Made by a program: the position numbers and the translations under genes | Assembly: GCA_933207985.1 (NCBI GenBank) | Contig: OW240913.1 | Location: forward strand, 275,417,287-275,481,286 | Direction: 5' to 3' | DNA length: 64,000 nucleotides | From: Pelobates cultripes | Lineage: Eukaryota > Chordata > Amphibia > Anura > Pelobatidae | The notes under the pieces: model-generated | Seen by the model: only the letters and a program-made list of their open reading frames with translations | What the model was told of the DNA's origin: nothing | The model's database searches: none | Shown here: piece by piece, positions 11,289-23,374 of the stretch | How the letters are laid out: each line of letters begins with the position of its first letter | Position numbering within the stretch: position 1 is the stretch's first letter

Positions 11289-13160
11289 ACAAAACACTAA
11301 TGGCCCATATTCCAAATATGCTATAGTACATATTTACAGTCACATATATGTTAAGACCCTCTCCCTAGATAGTAACTATTTAAATGAATCCATTACTATA
11401 TATACTCTCCATTCAGCTCCACTTATCTAGAGTCCCAGGCCTAACTGCCAAACTATCAGATATTATTGCACTTCTGCTCCATATTTACCACTTATTTATC
11501 AGCATTAAATCAATCGGCATAGAGAGGTACAGTTCCCACACAAACAGTACCCTTCAGGCCTACTGTATATTTCACTCATCGCTAAACGTGGCAAAGAGCA
11601 GTGTGGCAGCTAAAGACTCATCCTCTCCTTAACCCCTTCGCTACTGAACACTTTGTGATTGAAAAAATATTAGCATAACATTTATTTGAAGCAAAGGATG
11701 CATAGCTAACAAACGAACATGTTGTAACACATACATTTTGTGTATACAATGCTTTGCCAACTTAAATAATTAAAATGATGTAAATGTACACAATTCTTTC
11801 CCACTTACTCATTCATCATTTATAAACAAATATTTAGGTAGTTAAAACCTTTAGACAATATACAGTGTCCTTGCATGATTTCACACAGGCTCTGAAATGT
11901 TGGCATAAAAGCAAAAATTATATTTTATTTAACATATAGTAGGTGTGACAAAATTATAAAGAAGAATGGTCAAATACCTTGCTTTTAGAAATTTCTAGTC
12001 ACCTTGAGGGCAATGCTAGCAGTGCAATTCACTAAAAATTGTAAGAAGAATGTCTGCATTTGAGCATAATCAGTAAATTCAATTAAAGCATTTATTTCTA
12101 AAATAAAGTTATTTACTGCTATAAAACTTCTATAGCAATCTTTATCAATTTCAGGACTGCTAATGTGATGCTAACAGTGAAATTGTAGATTCCATTCACT
12201 CCTCCCCCCTTGACTGTAGGAATGCTATCCCCCAGTGAAACTTACTGTACTATTTTGAAATCAGGGGATGAGTTTATATTTTTAGCAAATTTGCATTGAT
12301 TATAGCAGTAACTAGTGAATTCTGGCAGAGATATTTTTTCTTCTACGGACTGGCAATCATAACTAGAATATAAATGAGAGTGAGGGGACTAGATTTCATA
12401 ACGCAAAATACATGAAAATAAAAAATGTTTATACTCGATTTTGGTATTGTAGGGATTAATAAAGATATGAAATTGTTTGCAAAAATATTGCTTTGTTGCC
12501 TTTGGTCTGTCATTTAGAGTCCAGAAAGAACAATCTTTCCCCAGTAAGTCTCTACTTATTAATTATTTACTCCTGAAACAGGAGTAATAAGTGTTAATTG
12601 TCTCTATACTTGAACACAAACTGTCGAAACATTCCTAAGAGTGCATCAGCTCTACAAAACAATACATTGGTGGAACACAGTGACTCCCATTTGCTTGTTG
12701 ACTAACCACACACCCTTCTTGTGATGTTAGGGAACAGACTGGAACATATAACTAGGTATATTTAAATAATAGGGGGTCTGGTATGCTCTGTTTTTGTTTT
12801 GTTTTTATTTAACAATCTTCTTGGCAGTGGTGGATTACTATTGTGGATTTCATTATTTTGTGCCAGTTAAAATGTGCTTTGGTAAACATTCAGCATTTGA
12901 TAAATATCCTTTTCACTGTTAATTTTTAGCAGACAATAATTTGTTTTTCTTAGTTGAATGTGTACATTTCATTTGATCTCAAAAATAACCCCAGAATAAT
13001 GTTTAGTGAACACCAGAATAATAATTCTGGGTCAAATTTAGGTATTTTAACTAAATTTTACAGTTTGGAGGGGAATCCAAAACTTTGTGAATAACCTTCA
13101 ATTAATACGTATTAGAAAAAAAAGCTGTGTAAGCTCCATATTCATTTCTAGATTAATCAA
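11289..13160. other. Unannotated AT-rich stretch
   Basis: Nearly 1.9 kb with no long frame, no clear repeat terminus and no splice-flanked exon that I can support. Confidence 0.6.
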
Positions 13161-13230
13161 TTATTATTATTATTATCGCCATTTATATAGCACCAAGAGA
13201 TTCCGCAGCGCTTAAAGTTAGATAATAAAG
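13161..13230 (-). mobile_element. L2-type LINE 3' tail
   Basis: (ATT)n followed by 'atcgccatttatatagcaccaagagattccgcagcgctt', the conserved 3' end of L2-like LINEs. The same tail occurs at 14480-14535 and, in the opposite orientation, at about 44540-44580. Confidence 0.75.
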
Positions 13231-13899
13231 TTAGAACTTGTGAACTTGCTGTCAGCGTGCCTTTCAGCTCAGTACCAGAAACCAAATGGCTTTTATACAG
13301 CGTATTGTTAACATGTCCTTTTCCACTATCTAACTTCTTGTCAGTACTAATAAACTATTTGTACGTTAAAGACAGAGAATAGTTCAATGGTTGTTTTTTG
13401 AATTGCATCTTTTCAGCAATTGCTGAAGCGCCAAAAATTAATTGAGCGTCTGCAAATAAAATACTTATTTATGTTAAAATCTATATTCCTGTTCTCTAGA
13501 ATGAGGTAACTTAATTTCACTTCTTCTAATGTCCAATCATAGCTTAATGTTATCTGGATACATCATAACATTTTGTCAATGGACTGTTTTTGAGTAAATA
13601 AATGTTATTTTTCTACATTTATTGTGAAAAAGATGACATTAATAACAAAAGACAACAAACCACTTTCTTTCACTTTAGAGTTATGATATAAATGAGTTTT
13701 CTTTTTCTAAACTAAATTGAAATCTATTGTTTATTGTCATGAATAATGGTCCTACTCTCTCTTTCCAGTAAGATAATATATCAGTTTCTATAATCTTTAG
13801 ACATAACTGTCATGTCCAACCAATAGAATATATTTAATGGTGCCTACAGTGTCTGTTTTACATTGTAGCAGTGCCTTTTACATTTATACTGCTTGGACT
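13231..13899. other. Unannotated stretch
   Basis: AT-rich sequence without recognised features. Confidence 0.55.
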
Positions 13900-14215
13900 T
13901 TAAAGGAACGCTAGGACTACAAACATATTTTTATAACACTACAGTGGGCCTGTCCATAGAAATATCAACCCCCTGATCCCCGTTTTCAGTAAAAATGTAA
14001 AAAGAAAAAAAAAAAGCTTTTTTACAATTTTTTTTCCAGTACCAAATCTCTCTCAGCATTGCTCACCTCTCCACCATGAGCAATGTCATTGAGGAGGTAT
14101 AGCCTTATCCTCCAGCGAATGTCCAATCCAATGGTCCTTATATAGAAGAATTGTGGACCTCATGTGCGCATATCCAGTGCTTCTCATAGGAAAGCACTGA
14201 ATTAATTGCTTTCCT
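13900..14215. mobile_element. TTAA MITE, probably 3'-truncated
   Basis: Starts TTAA-AGGAACGCTAGG, like the other TTAA MITEs in this window. The matching right terminus is not seen, so only the left border is supported. A further decayed repeat with 'ggaactcgaacggt' and 'cacgaacgatcttcggtac' follows to about 14420. Confidence 0.5.
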
Positions 14216-14479
14216 TTTTTGTTTTTGCATCATGTAATACAGTGGAACTTTGGAACTCGAACGGTCTCGTTTTTGAACAATTCGGAAGTCTAACAAAAAA
14301 TTTGAGTATAAAATGTCTCTGTACATGAACAATCTTCTTTACTAGAACATACAACAAAGAGTCATGAGTAAAAAATGGCTTGGTACACGAACGATCTTCG
14401 GTACCTGAACATACAACAAAGCATCATGTCTTATTTTCAAGTCAGACAATTATTATAAATAATTGTAATAATGACCAAC

Positions 14480-15400
14480 ATTATTATTATTATTTTATTA
14501 TTTATATAGCGCCATCAGATTCTGTAGGGCTATACAAAGGGTGGACTAACAGACATTTAATTGTAACCAGACAACTCGGTGTACAGGAACAGAGAGGTGG
14601 AGGGCCCTGCTCAATGAGCTTACATTCTAGAGGGAGTGGGGTATAGTGACACAAAGAGTAAAAGTAGGGGTACGAAGTAAGATGTTAGAAAAGTATTTGC
14701 TGAGGGCTTAATAGGTCATTTTTGACAGTTGCAGGAGAGGAGTCATGGAGGGTGATATGCTTTCTTGAAGAAGTGAGTTTTCAATGATTTTTTGAATGAG
14801 TGGAGACTGGGTGAAATTCTTATGGAGGAGGGAAGGGAGTTCCACAGAAGAGGTGCAGCCCTGGAAAAGTCTTGGACGCGAGCATTAGAGGTGGGAGTAC
14901 GGACAGAGGATAGACGTAGGTCTTTGGCAGAGCATAGGGGCCATGACAGGACATACTTGTGTATTAAGGAGGATAGGTAGGTTGGAGCAGCATTATGTAG
15001 GGACTTGTAAGCAAGCACCAGAATTTTAAATTGAGCCCAATAACTAACTGGGAGCCAATGCAAGGACTGACAGAGCGCGAGGTGTGAGCGGACAGGAATA
15101 TAGATTTCAACGGTGCAATCTGGGAACACGTAAGACCACTGAGAAGAGTATTGCAGTCCAGACCAGAGAGAACAAGAACATGGACCAGCACCTTAGCCGC
15201 ATCCAGGGTTAAATAGGGGCGGATGCGCGCTATGTTTTTGAGATGGAAGCGACAGGATTTGGCGATTGATTGGACATGAGGGGTGAAGGAGAGGTTGGAG
15301 TCAAAAAGAACATCCAGGCAGGGAGCCTTCAAGGTAGAGGTGATGGTAGCACCGTTGACTTGGACATAATAACAATAATCTAAGGACATAACAACAATAA
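14480..15400 (-). mobile_element. L2-like LINE, 5'-truncated, minus strand
   Basis: The 3' tail (ATT repeats and 'tttatatagcgccatcagattc') is on the left and the reverse transcriptase C-terminal half on the right, so the element reads on the minus strand. It is a typical short 5'-truncated LINE insertion. The 5' end at about 15400 breaks off inside the RT palm region. Confidence 0.9.
14743..15389 (-). pseudogene. L2 reverse transcriptase C-terminal half
   Basis: Two minus frames that overlap by a frameshift. 14964-15389 has 'DVLFDSNLSFTPHVQSIAKSC' and 'NIARIRPYLTLDAAKVLVH'. 14743-15129 has 'LHWLPVSYWAQFKILVLAYKSL' and 'WNSLPSSIR', ending in 'LKTHFFKKAY'. Both are the thumb/C-terminal region of L2/CR1-group RTs. 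The catalytic palm (FADD) is not included. The 'SGLDCN' where family members have SRLDYCN is decayed. Confidence 0.88.
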
Positions 15401-15792
15401 TCTGTTCCTTAGCAGGTTTTACAATTAGCTAAATACAACCTCAGATAAAGAACAACACATGACATATTACACCGTGTCATGTTTTATTTAACAAAAATAA
15501 GCCAAAATGGAGAAACCATATGTGAAAAATGAAGTACACCCTTACTACTCCCACAGAAATTAAGAGGCTAAGTAGACAGACAGATAGGTGCTGCTAATCA
15601 AATGCCCTATATTAATTGATTATAAGCAAGTGTGAACACCTCTATAAAAGCCAAAGTTTAGAGTAGGAATTAATTTTGCTCCAATCACAATCTCAATGTG
15701 AAGGAAAAGGGGTGTCCAAATCTGCCAAAAGCTATCAATCAGCTTATCAATTACATTTTCAAATAAATCAACCACATCTAGTAAGTTATTAA
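15401..15792. mobile_element. Possible Tc1/mariner-type remnant
   Basis: Contains 'gaagtacacccttact' and a following segment that resemble the terminal region of Tc1/mariner elements known from fish and frogs. No transposase frame or clear inverted terminus is visible, so this is a weak assignment. Confidence 0.3.
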
Positions 15793-15879
15793 CTTATAAC
15801 CAGGGCCATCTTCAATATAGATTGGACCCTGGGCAAGCATTTGCCCATTAATAACTATCACAGTCACTGTGTCTTAGTG

Positions 15880-16320
15880 TGAGTCTGACAGTGAGCATCC
15901 TTGTGTTCAAATGTACGTCTCTGTGACCATGTGTATTTTTTCTGTCCGGGGCCATATGTGTGTGGGGTAACTGTTTGCAATGTGTTGTGTGTATGGGGGA
16001 GGCTGCCTGTGGTCTTTGCATTGTGTGTATTTATGGTGCAGCTATGTTTCATGACTGTGTGCGTATGATGACTGTCTTCAAGGGGTGACTGTGACAGGGA
16101 GGGAAAAGGGGTAACTGTGGAAAGGTGAGTGTGACAGGGCCAGAGAGGTGAATGAGACAGGGTTTGGCGGTGAGTGTGACAAAGTGAGAGTGAAAGGGTT
16201 AGGGGGTGGTTATGACATGGTTTGAGGAAGGAGTGTGACAGGGCGAGAGGATGTAGGTGTGTCAGAATTAGGGGAGTTAATGTGACAGGATGGTGTGGCA
16301 TGGTTGGAGGGTGAGTGTTA
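15880..16320. repeat. GTGACAGGG-type minisatellite
   Basis: Imperfect tandem units of the type 'gagtgtgacagggt...agagg' about 30 bp long. The array resumes after the nested LTR at 16865-17010, so it is one array split by the insertion. Confidence 0.8.
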
Positions 16321-16321
16321 C

Positions 16322-16856
16322 TGTCAGGATTGCTAATTGATCCTGCACGCAGAATTGTATCACACCTAGGACTAAGGATAATGTCTAACCAGACCTTAGA
16401 ATGGCTGGACTAAACGTATCCAAGAATAGTCAGAATACCTGCCCGGGTCAGGGATAGAGAATCAGCGATGAGAAAAAGTCAAAAGTCAAGAATACCAGAA
16501 ATCAGGAAAGTCAAATAAGCAAGACCAGGAACGCACTCTCGGCTTACCATCAGGCAGAAACCACGTCAGGGCAATGAGAGAATGTAAAAATAAATTTGAA
16601 TATATTATTCTGATTGGCTGTTATCGGCCTTTGACCCCAAAACATGCGTGTGCATGACATCACGCACACGCCGACGTCATCCTCAACATGGCCGGTCATG
16701 GGGCTATAAGGTGGTATAGAACCGTAGCGGCCGGCGGCCCTAGACATGCTGGGTTTATCAGGTATCTGGGCGCACGGCTGTAGATGGACACATCTATTCC
16801 TGTCAGGATGGTAAATACCATTAAACACATTACCATAAATGGATGAATTTGTTACA
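16322..16856. mobile_element. Solo LTR of gypsy-like element, 535 bp
   Basis: Begins TGTCAGGATT and ends TTGTTACA, flanked by gttac (16317-16321) and gttat (16857-16861), 4 of 5 matching. The start resembles the LTRs at 7120 and 9077. It splits the surrounding minisatellite array. No internal region remains, which is the expected product of LTR-LTR recombination. Confidence 0.7.
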
Positions 16857-17014
16857 GTTATAGAGTTGGGGTGAACGTGGCTTGGTTGGAGGAGGGAGTG
16901 TGACAGGATGAGGGAAGGTGAGCATGATATGATTAGAGGAGCTTTATGTGTCAGGGTGAGTGTGGCATGGTTGGGGGGATGAATATGACAGAATTAGAGG
17001 GGGTAATGTGAAAG

Positions 17015-17290
17015 TACATATACACAAACAGGTACACATACAGATGGGTACATATACACTCTGACACACAGGTATACATTGATACAAAAGTAAGCATACA
17101 CAGACACACAGGTGCACAAACACAGACACATAGGTGCACATACACCCTGACAAACAAGTATACATACACAGACACACAGGAACCCATTGACACACAAGTA
17201 CACATACACTGACATACAGGTACACAAACATAGGCACACAGGTGCCTGACATACACACACATATATGCACAAACTCATAAACAGGTACAT
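17015..17290. repeat. CA-rich minisatellite
   Basis: Units of about 30 bp such as 'acacacaggtacacatacactgac'. The Cys/Val-rich minus frames across it come from the repeat and are not genes. Confidence 0.85.
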
Positions 17291-17692
17291 ACATATACAA
17301 ATTACAATTTACATATTTTAGCCACCCTCCTGTTTACTTACTTTTGATGCAGAAGGATGGATTCCCTTGGGTCTTGTGGGAGCTTGCTGACCTAGGCTGA
17401 TGGAAGTCTGAGGCACCAGGCGTCCTCAACTACTCTCCTGCTCTGCATGTGGTGCCTTCTCCTCCTACCCACATGGCACTCTTTTAGTTGGAAGGAAGTG
17501 ACCTGTCCTGAACTCACTTCCTCCCAGCAGGCCAGTAGAACCAAGTGAAAGGGACCCAGTCTGGGGTAATTTTAAAGGGCCACGGGTCCCTGATTAAATT
17601 TTTGCAGGCTCAAGGGGCATCTGCTTTCGGCCTCCCAGGAATACCTGGGCCCGGGGCAGCTTCCCCTTGTTAAAGACGGCCCTGGTTATAAC

Positions 17693-18207
17693 CCATGATA
17701 TATTGAAAAAAATGTCCTTTGTGAATGCATTGCAAGCTGTCAGTATGTGTTGTGACATTAAAATGACTTTATTTAGGCTTTTGTTGACACATATGGAATA
17801 GAAATCTTCAACTAATAAAATATGATTACTGAAAATAGAATTAGACTTTAAACATCTGTTCTTATTTAAGGTGAGTATATTAGTTAGTGCAAGCCAGAAA
17901 ACAAATGGGAAATGTTTCAATGACTTGGCTTTATAATTCCATACCTATACAAAATGCTTAAATATGCATTTTTATTAGAGATGTACCATAGCAAAATTTA
18001 TTTTTCTTTTATAGCACAGCTCATTCATGTATTTAGTCTGTTAAAGCTGGAAATGAGAAATATAACAATAATGAAATAAAAAAATAAAGTGCTATTTTTA
18101 ACACTGCTCTTCATATTTAGAGTATTATATACTAAGCAGCAAATGAACATAAAATTGCTAATGTTAGTATAGAACTGAACTTAAAGGATCTTTACATGTA
18201 TAGCTTG
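17693..18207. other. Unannotated AT-rich stretch
   Basis: No supported feature between the hAT-like element and the CR1 3' end. Confidence 0.55.
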
Positions 18208-18593
18208 GAGGACAGACGAGATGGGGGGATATGATAGAAACATTTAAATACATGAAGGGAATCAACACGGTAAAGGAGGAGACTGTATTTAAAATAAGAA
18301 AAACTACCACAAGAAGAGGACATAGTCTTAAATTAGAGGGACAAAGGTTTAAAAATAATATCAGGAAGTATTACTTTACTGAGAGGGTAGTGGATACATG
18401 GAATAGCCTTCCAGCTGAAGTGGTAGAGGTTAACACAGTAAAGGAGTTTAAGCATGCGTGGGATAGGCATAAGGCTATCCTAACTATAAGATAAGACTAC
18501 GTACTAATGAAAGTATTTAGAAAATTGGGCAGACTAAATGGGCCGAATGGTTCTTATCTGACGTCACATTCTATGTTTATATGTTTCTATGTA
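18208..18593 (+). mobile_element. CR1 LINE 3' end
   Basis: A plus-strand frame at 18231-18494 encodes the extreme C-terminus of CR1 ORF2 ('GHSLKLEGQRFKNNIRKYYF', 'VVDTWNSLPAEVVEVNTV'). It is followed by the 3' UTR and the terminal 'attctatgtttatatgtttctatg' tail typical of CR1. 5'-truncated just upstream, and uninterrupted over its coding part. Confidence 0.9.
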
Positions 18594-18594
18594 A

Positions 18595-18739
18595 CAGTGG
18601 TTCCCAACTCGGTCCTCAAGTACACCCCTACCAGTCCAGGATTTAGGGATTACCCAGTTGTGTCTAAGGTGTTTTTTTTTTTAAAGAAAAAAAAACACTT
18701 TAGACAAAACTTGAGGACTGGGTTGGGAACCCCTGGTAT
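18595..18739. mobile_element. Palindromic hAT-like MITE
   Basis: Inverted termini cagtggttcccaact / ttgggaacccctg enclose about 145 bp that folds on itself around a poly-T/poly-A centre (18668-18694). The terminus is of the CAGTGGTTCC type seen in hAT MITEs. No convincing 8-bp target duplication. Confidence 0.7.
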
Positions 18740-18825
18740 AAAATATCCTGTTTTGGTGCAAAATTCAAGTTCGTACAAATAAAAGTAATACTGATTGAAT
18801 TTCAAAGCATCATTGAACACAGATG

Positions 18826-18990
18826 TACATTATATGGCCAAAAAGTATGTGGCTATCTTTACTTATGATTGATTTCAGGTGTTTAAGCATCACCAATTTC
18901 TAACCAATGTATAAAATCAAGTATTAAATATTACAGGAAAACGTCAACTGCACAATGGAGAATATTGAAGAACTCCGTGACTTTTTACAG
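18826..18990. mobile_element. Possible decayed DNA transposon end
   Basis: 'tatatggccaaaaagtatgtggc' at about 18834 resembles a terminus widespread in fish and frog DNA transposons. Nothing further supports borders or coding. The rest of 18991-19960 is unannotated apart from a poly-T run near 19027. Confidence 0.3.
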
Positions 18991-20351
18991 GAACAATGCT
19001 ATCTTGGCCACAAGTCAGTTCATGTTTTTTTTTTTTTTTTGTAGGGATTTTTTTGAAGGACTGTAGAGATGGGGAGAGTTGAATGTGGTGTGAGAGAGCA
19101 TTTCAGGGGGCTCACAAAGAGGGGGTGCCAGATGCAAAATCACATAAAATGTAGAAGTTGCCTATCCTCTGATACATCAATCACTACAAATATCCAAAGT
19201 GATTCTACAAGAAATACCAGCACAAGAACTGAATTGTCTACTCGTCTCTTTTCACGTTATGGGTAGTGCTTAGAACTTGGTTTGTTATCTCTTTCTGCTG
19301 TAAATAGTGGGTCAGTCACTCTTCTGCTAATGTAGACACACATTTCTGTAAAGGGTGCCATGTTAATAGGTTTTATATTGACTGGTTGCAGTTAAGGATT
19401 CTACCCATTAGCATTACAGATTCACTGTTTAGTGAACTGAATCTGATCTCCTTTTGGTTTACCCTCCACCCTGTCTTTGTCTACTTTCTTAAGCCTGCAT
19501 TCGTTTCAACCCACATTACTGTTTATCATTCTATTAGCTGTTAAGTCCTGACTTGACTTGCTTACAGTGGGCCCTTCATAACAAGGTAAAGGACATTTTC
19601 CCCACCTCTGTCTATATTATTAGTTAATTATTTTTTCACACTTGTCGAGAGTTTATCCCTCCTTGTCGTTCTGGAGGATTCAATCATTATTCAGTGTTAC
19701 GTGTATATGGATTATATAAAGATATATTCTCTTGGGCACAATAGTAACTCAATTTTCACTGAGTCTGTACATGTGTTTCTTGTGTACTTTTGTGTCCTAT
19801 TTAATAAACATACTCAACTTAGCCTTCTTCAAGTTCCTGCCATTCCTGGTTTTATTTCTAGGTTTTGGCTAGTTACTTCTTGCTTATTTTTGTGTTCTAG
19901 CTAAAAGTGTTTTAAATTTTTTTATGCCATCTGTTACTAAGATAACGCTTTTGTGGTACATACAGTTACGTCAAGAAATAATTGGACACTGGCATAATTT
20001 TGGCTCTGTATGCCACCACAATTGTTTTGAAATAAAACAACTGATATGCAGTTGAAGTGCAAAATATAGTATAAAACGTTTAGGAATTGCAACCATTTTC
20101 ATACACAGTCCCTTTATTTCAGGGACTCAAATGTAATTGGACAAATTAACACAATCACAAATAAAATGTACATTTTTAATCCTTTGTCAAAAATATTTTG
20201 CAGGCATTGGCTGCTTGAAGTCCGAAATGCATGGACATCACCAAACACTGGGTTTATTCCTTTGTGATGCTTTTCCAGACCTTTAGTGCAACTGTCTTTA
20301 GTTGTTTGTTTGTGGGTCTTTCTACCTGAAGTTTTGTCTTCAGCAAGTAAA

Positions 20352-21300
20352 TGTTAGGGTGGCGGTCCGGTGCCCAGGACCCAGACACTGTCCGGGCGGC
20401 GGTGCGAAGACCGGGACCCAGTATGCCTGATGTTATAAGTAGGAGTCACAGTGTGGAGGTGGATTAGCAGGGTCTGGTGCAGGGTAACCGCACACCCCCT
20501 GGTGTTGAGCACCAGCGTTTGTGCGGCCACATACCAGAACCCTGATTCAGCTTAGCTGGATCCCAGGAACTAGGAGCAGGAAATAAGCAGACCTCCCAGA
20601 GCTGAATAGGGAGGTACTGGAGCAGATATGTATCCAGTACAGAAACAAGGAAAGACTAGGAAAGGCACCAAACATGAAAAACAAGACAGAACTAATAGAA
20701 CCCAGAACCAGAGAAGGATAGTAAGCTAAACCCAGAACATTTACACAAGTCACAAGGGAAATATGAACATAACATGGGCATGACTGGACAGGACTGTATA
20801 TGGACTGGGTATGCAAACTAGAACAAGACAAGATAAGATAGGCAAAACAAAAGGAGAAATAACTAAGCACTATATATTAAAATCATGGGGACTTAGTTAC
20901 ATTATATGATCATACATTGCATAAGACTGCCAACAACGCCAATGTACCCCATATCTGGCAGGTCCTACTCTGCCTAATGCAAGCTAAACCACTCAAAGAA
21001 AACACACATAGTACTTACCTGCAAGAAAGGGCAGAAGCCATGAGAAGCTACCTGCAGGACACTGAAACAAAAGAAATGATGGAAAACAAACGGGTGTACC
21101 AACATAAAACAAACTTTTAAATGAATCCAAGAGACTGGGAAATCCAGGGACGGAATCTAGGAATGAACCCAGCATAAAGAAAACCAGACATAGAATAAGA
21201 AACCAAAAAAACAAGAAAAACTAAACAAAAATTGTAAAAAGAGTACTGGATACCAGAAGCCATCACCAGACTGATCTGCAGCTAGGAACAGGATGTGACA
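20352..21300. mobile_element. Solo LTR, 949 bp, TSD gtaaa
   Basis: TGTTAGGGTG...GGATGTGACA, flanked by perfect 5-bp repeats gtaaa (20347-20351 and 21301-21305). The flanking Tc1/mariner sequence reads straight on once the LTR and one repeat copy are taken out of account. I see no second LTR of this family in the window. Confidence 0.92.
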
Positions 21301-21309
21301 GTAAAATGC

Positions 21310-21770
21310 ATCCTCGATCTGGGTTGAGATTGAGGTGATTGACTCTGCCATTGCAGAATATTCCACTTCTTTGCCTTAAAAAGCCTTGGGTGGCTTTCAC
21401 AGTATATTTTTGGTTAGTGTCCATCTGTAAAGTGAAGCACCGTCCAATCAACTTTGCTGAATTTTGCTGAATCTGAGCAGACAATATATCCCTTTACACG
21501 TCAGGATATCTGACTGCTTCTGTCTTCTGTCACATCATCAATAAACACATGCCCATGCCAACACACTGCCTCTACCGTGCTTTACAGATGAAGTGGTATG
21601 CTTCAGATAAAGAGCTGCTCCAAGTCTTCTCCCTAATTTTCTTCCCATAATTCTTGTACAGGTTATCTTGGTTTCATCTGTCCAAATGATATTTTCCAGA
21701 ACTGGGCTGGCTTTTTAAGATGTTTTGGGGCAAAGTCTAATCTGGCCTTTCTATTCTTTGGCTTATGAAT
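21310..21770 (-). pseudogene. Tc1/mariner transposase remnant
   Basis: On the minus strand 'NRKARLDFAPKHLKKPAQFWK' (about 21690-21755) matches the start of the DDE catalytic region. 'FTLQMDTNQKYTVKATQGF' (about 21370-21440) matches the second-aspartate box, where active relatives read Q-D-N-D-P-K-H-T; here the aspartate survives but its surroundings have drifted. Multiple stops and frameshifts. The C-terminal part lies at about 20165-20300, beyond the inserted LTR. Confidence 0.8.
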
Positions 21771-22290
21771 GAGGAGGATGACAGTGGGGAGGGGGCAGTG
21801 GCAGTGTGGGAGGATGACAGTGGGGAGGGGACAGTGGCAGTGTGGGAGAATGACAGTGGGGAGGGGGCAGTGGCACTGTGGAAGGGAGACAGATGGGAGA
21901 AGGGCAGTGATAGTGTGGGAGGGAAACAGTGGGGAGGAGGAAGTGTGGGAGTGTGGCAGTGGCACTGTGGGAGGAAGACAGTGGGGAGGGGGAAATGAGT
22001 GTGGGAGAGTAACAATGGGGAGGGGCAAATACAGTGTGGAAGGAAGACAGTGGGGAGGGGGCAGTGACAGTGAAGAGGGGGAGAGTGACAGTTGGGTGGG
22101 GGGCAATGACCGTGTGGGAGAGTGACAGTGGGGAGGGGGGCAAATACAGTGTGGGAGAGTGACAGTCGGGGGAGGGGAAGTGGCAATAAGGAGAGGAAGG
22201 TGACAATGGGGAGGAGGCCAATGACAGTGGGGAGGGGGAAGGGACAGTGGGGAGGGGGAGGGGGAGGTGACAGTGGGGAGGGTGCACCAA
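21771..22290. repeat. G-rich minisatellite (gacagtggggagggggcagtg)
   Basis: About 15-18 imperfect copies of a roughly 30-33 bp purine-rich unit. It may belong to a hAT-like element ending at about 22632 ('gatcagccctg'), but the opposite terminus is not visible. Long minus frames rich in Ser/Pro/His are repeat artefacts. Confidence 0.9.
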
Positions 22291-22714
22291 AAGAGATCTC
22301 TTACCTTTCCCACCACAAGTGCACAGCTCCTGTGTCTCACCCTCCCATGCGATGCTCACAGTCCCAGCCTCTCACTGCTCTGCTTTCTGATGAGAAAGCA
22401 AGGGGGCGGAGCTGAGGCAAGCTGAGAGTGACAGAGCATATCAAACTGCCCTGAGTGGGCACTCTAAGCGGCGGGACTGAGAGCTGTGAGGTTCCTGCAT
22501 CTTACTGACAGGATGGAGAAGCAGTGAAAAGCTTCTCCATCCTATCACTCTGTTACAACAATAAAAACATTTTTAGAACTAAATCCGGGGCATGCCAGTC
22601 TCGGTGCAATGTACCCTGGATCAGCCCTGCAGAACTCAGTTCAGCTATTACAAAAATGTTTTAGTGTACCCCAGGGGGAGCTGAATTGGGTATCACAGGT
22701 TGGAAAGCCCTGCA

Positions 22715-23041
22715 TTAAGGGGACACTGTAGGTTCCCAGACCACTACAGCTAATTGAAGTTGTCTGGGTGCAGTGTCCATATGTTTACATTGCAGCTCTA
22801 AGTCTGCCCTCAGTGGCTGTCTACGAGACAGCCACTAGAGGGCTTGGCTTCCGGAAACTGACATTTGGTCCGTTATCTGATGCTGGACGTGCTCATGTTC
22901 TGCACGCGGATCTCTAGCTCTGCATGAGGACCTTCAGCATCATATTTTCCCCATAGGAAAGCATTGAATAATGGGGAATCTATTAAACCTATAGTTCCAG
23001 GAAAACAGCTTTGTTTTCCTGGCACTATAGGATCCCTTTAA
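22715..23041. mobile_element. TTAA MITE, 327 bp
   Basis: TTAA-GGGGACACTGTAGG at the left and CACTATAGGATCCC-TTTAA at the right. The interior carries the short palindrome 'gaaaacagctttgttttcc', also found in the MITEs at 40691 and 45075. No coding capacity. Confidence 0.85.
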
Positions 23042-23050
23042 CTCCTTTAA

Positions 23051-23330
23051 CAATCGCGGACATACTAGGTACGTCCGACAAAAAAACGGTTGTTAAAGAC
23101 CGTGGACGTACCTAGTACGTCCGTGGCAAATATGAGCGGTAAACTTACCTGGACCAGTGATTCATGGCGATCTCGGTCCGGGGGGGCTGTCCTGGAAGGC
23201 AGCCATCCCTGCCTTCCAGGGCCATGTGATCACCGTGATCACATGGCCGCAATAGAAGTCTATGGAGCTGCCTGCAGGGGGACTGTCTGAGCTGTCAGGC
23301 AGTCACCCTGAAACCTAAAAGTAAAAAAAA
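23051..23330. repeat. Palindrome-bearing repeat (cggacatactaggtacgtccg)
   Basis: The block 23057-23077 is itself palindromic and is repeated in reverse complement at about 23101-23123. A second inverted pair lies at 23186-23225 ('ggaaggcagcc' / 'ctgccttcc'), followed by 'catgtgatcaccgtgatcacatg'. Probably a MITE, but the borders are unclear. Confidence 0.55.
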
Positions 23331-23374
23331 ATTAATAAAATATACAAATAAATATATTGTATCTTATAGTTAGG

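Larger units (their letters stand above)
15801..17684. mobile_element. hAT-like non-autonomous element, 1.88 kb
   Basis: Terminal inverted repeats cagggccatcttcaa / ttaaagacggccctg (13 of 15 match) are flanked by 8-bp target duplications cttataac (15793-15800) and gttataac (17685-17692), 7 of 8 matching. The interior holds purine-rich (15880-16320, 16865-17010) and CA-rich (17015-17290) minisatellites and a nested solo LTR at 16322-16856. No transposase frame. Confidence 0.88.
19961..21770 (-). mobile_element. Tc1/mariner remnant split by a solo LTR
   Basis: TA followed by cagttacgtcaagaaataattgg at 19963 is a Tc1/mariner-type terminus. Minus-strand fragments of a transposase follow on both sides of the LTR inserted at 20352-21300. 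The other terminus is not found. The element breaks off where the G-rich minisatellite starts at about 21770. Confidence 0.8.

Noticed and set aside
16944..17300. Cys/Val-rich small proteins resembling toxins or metallothioneins
   Set aside because: Translation of a CA-rich minisatellite in three frames.
21663..22359. Ser/Pro/His-rich minus frames up to 225 codons
   Set aside because: Produced by a G-rich minisatellite. Only the last 35 or so residues are real, as Tc1/mariner transposase remnant.
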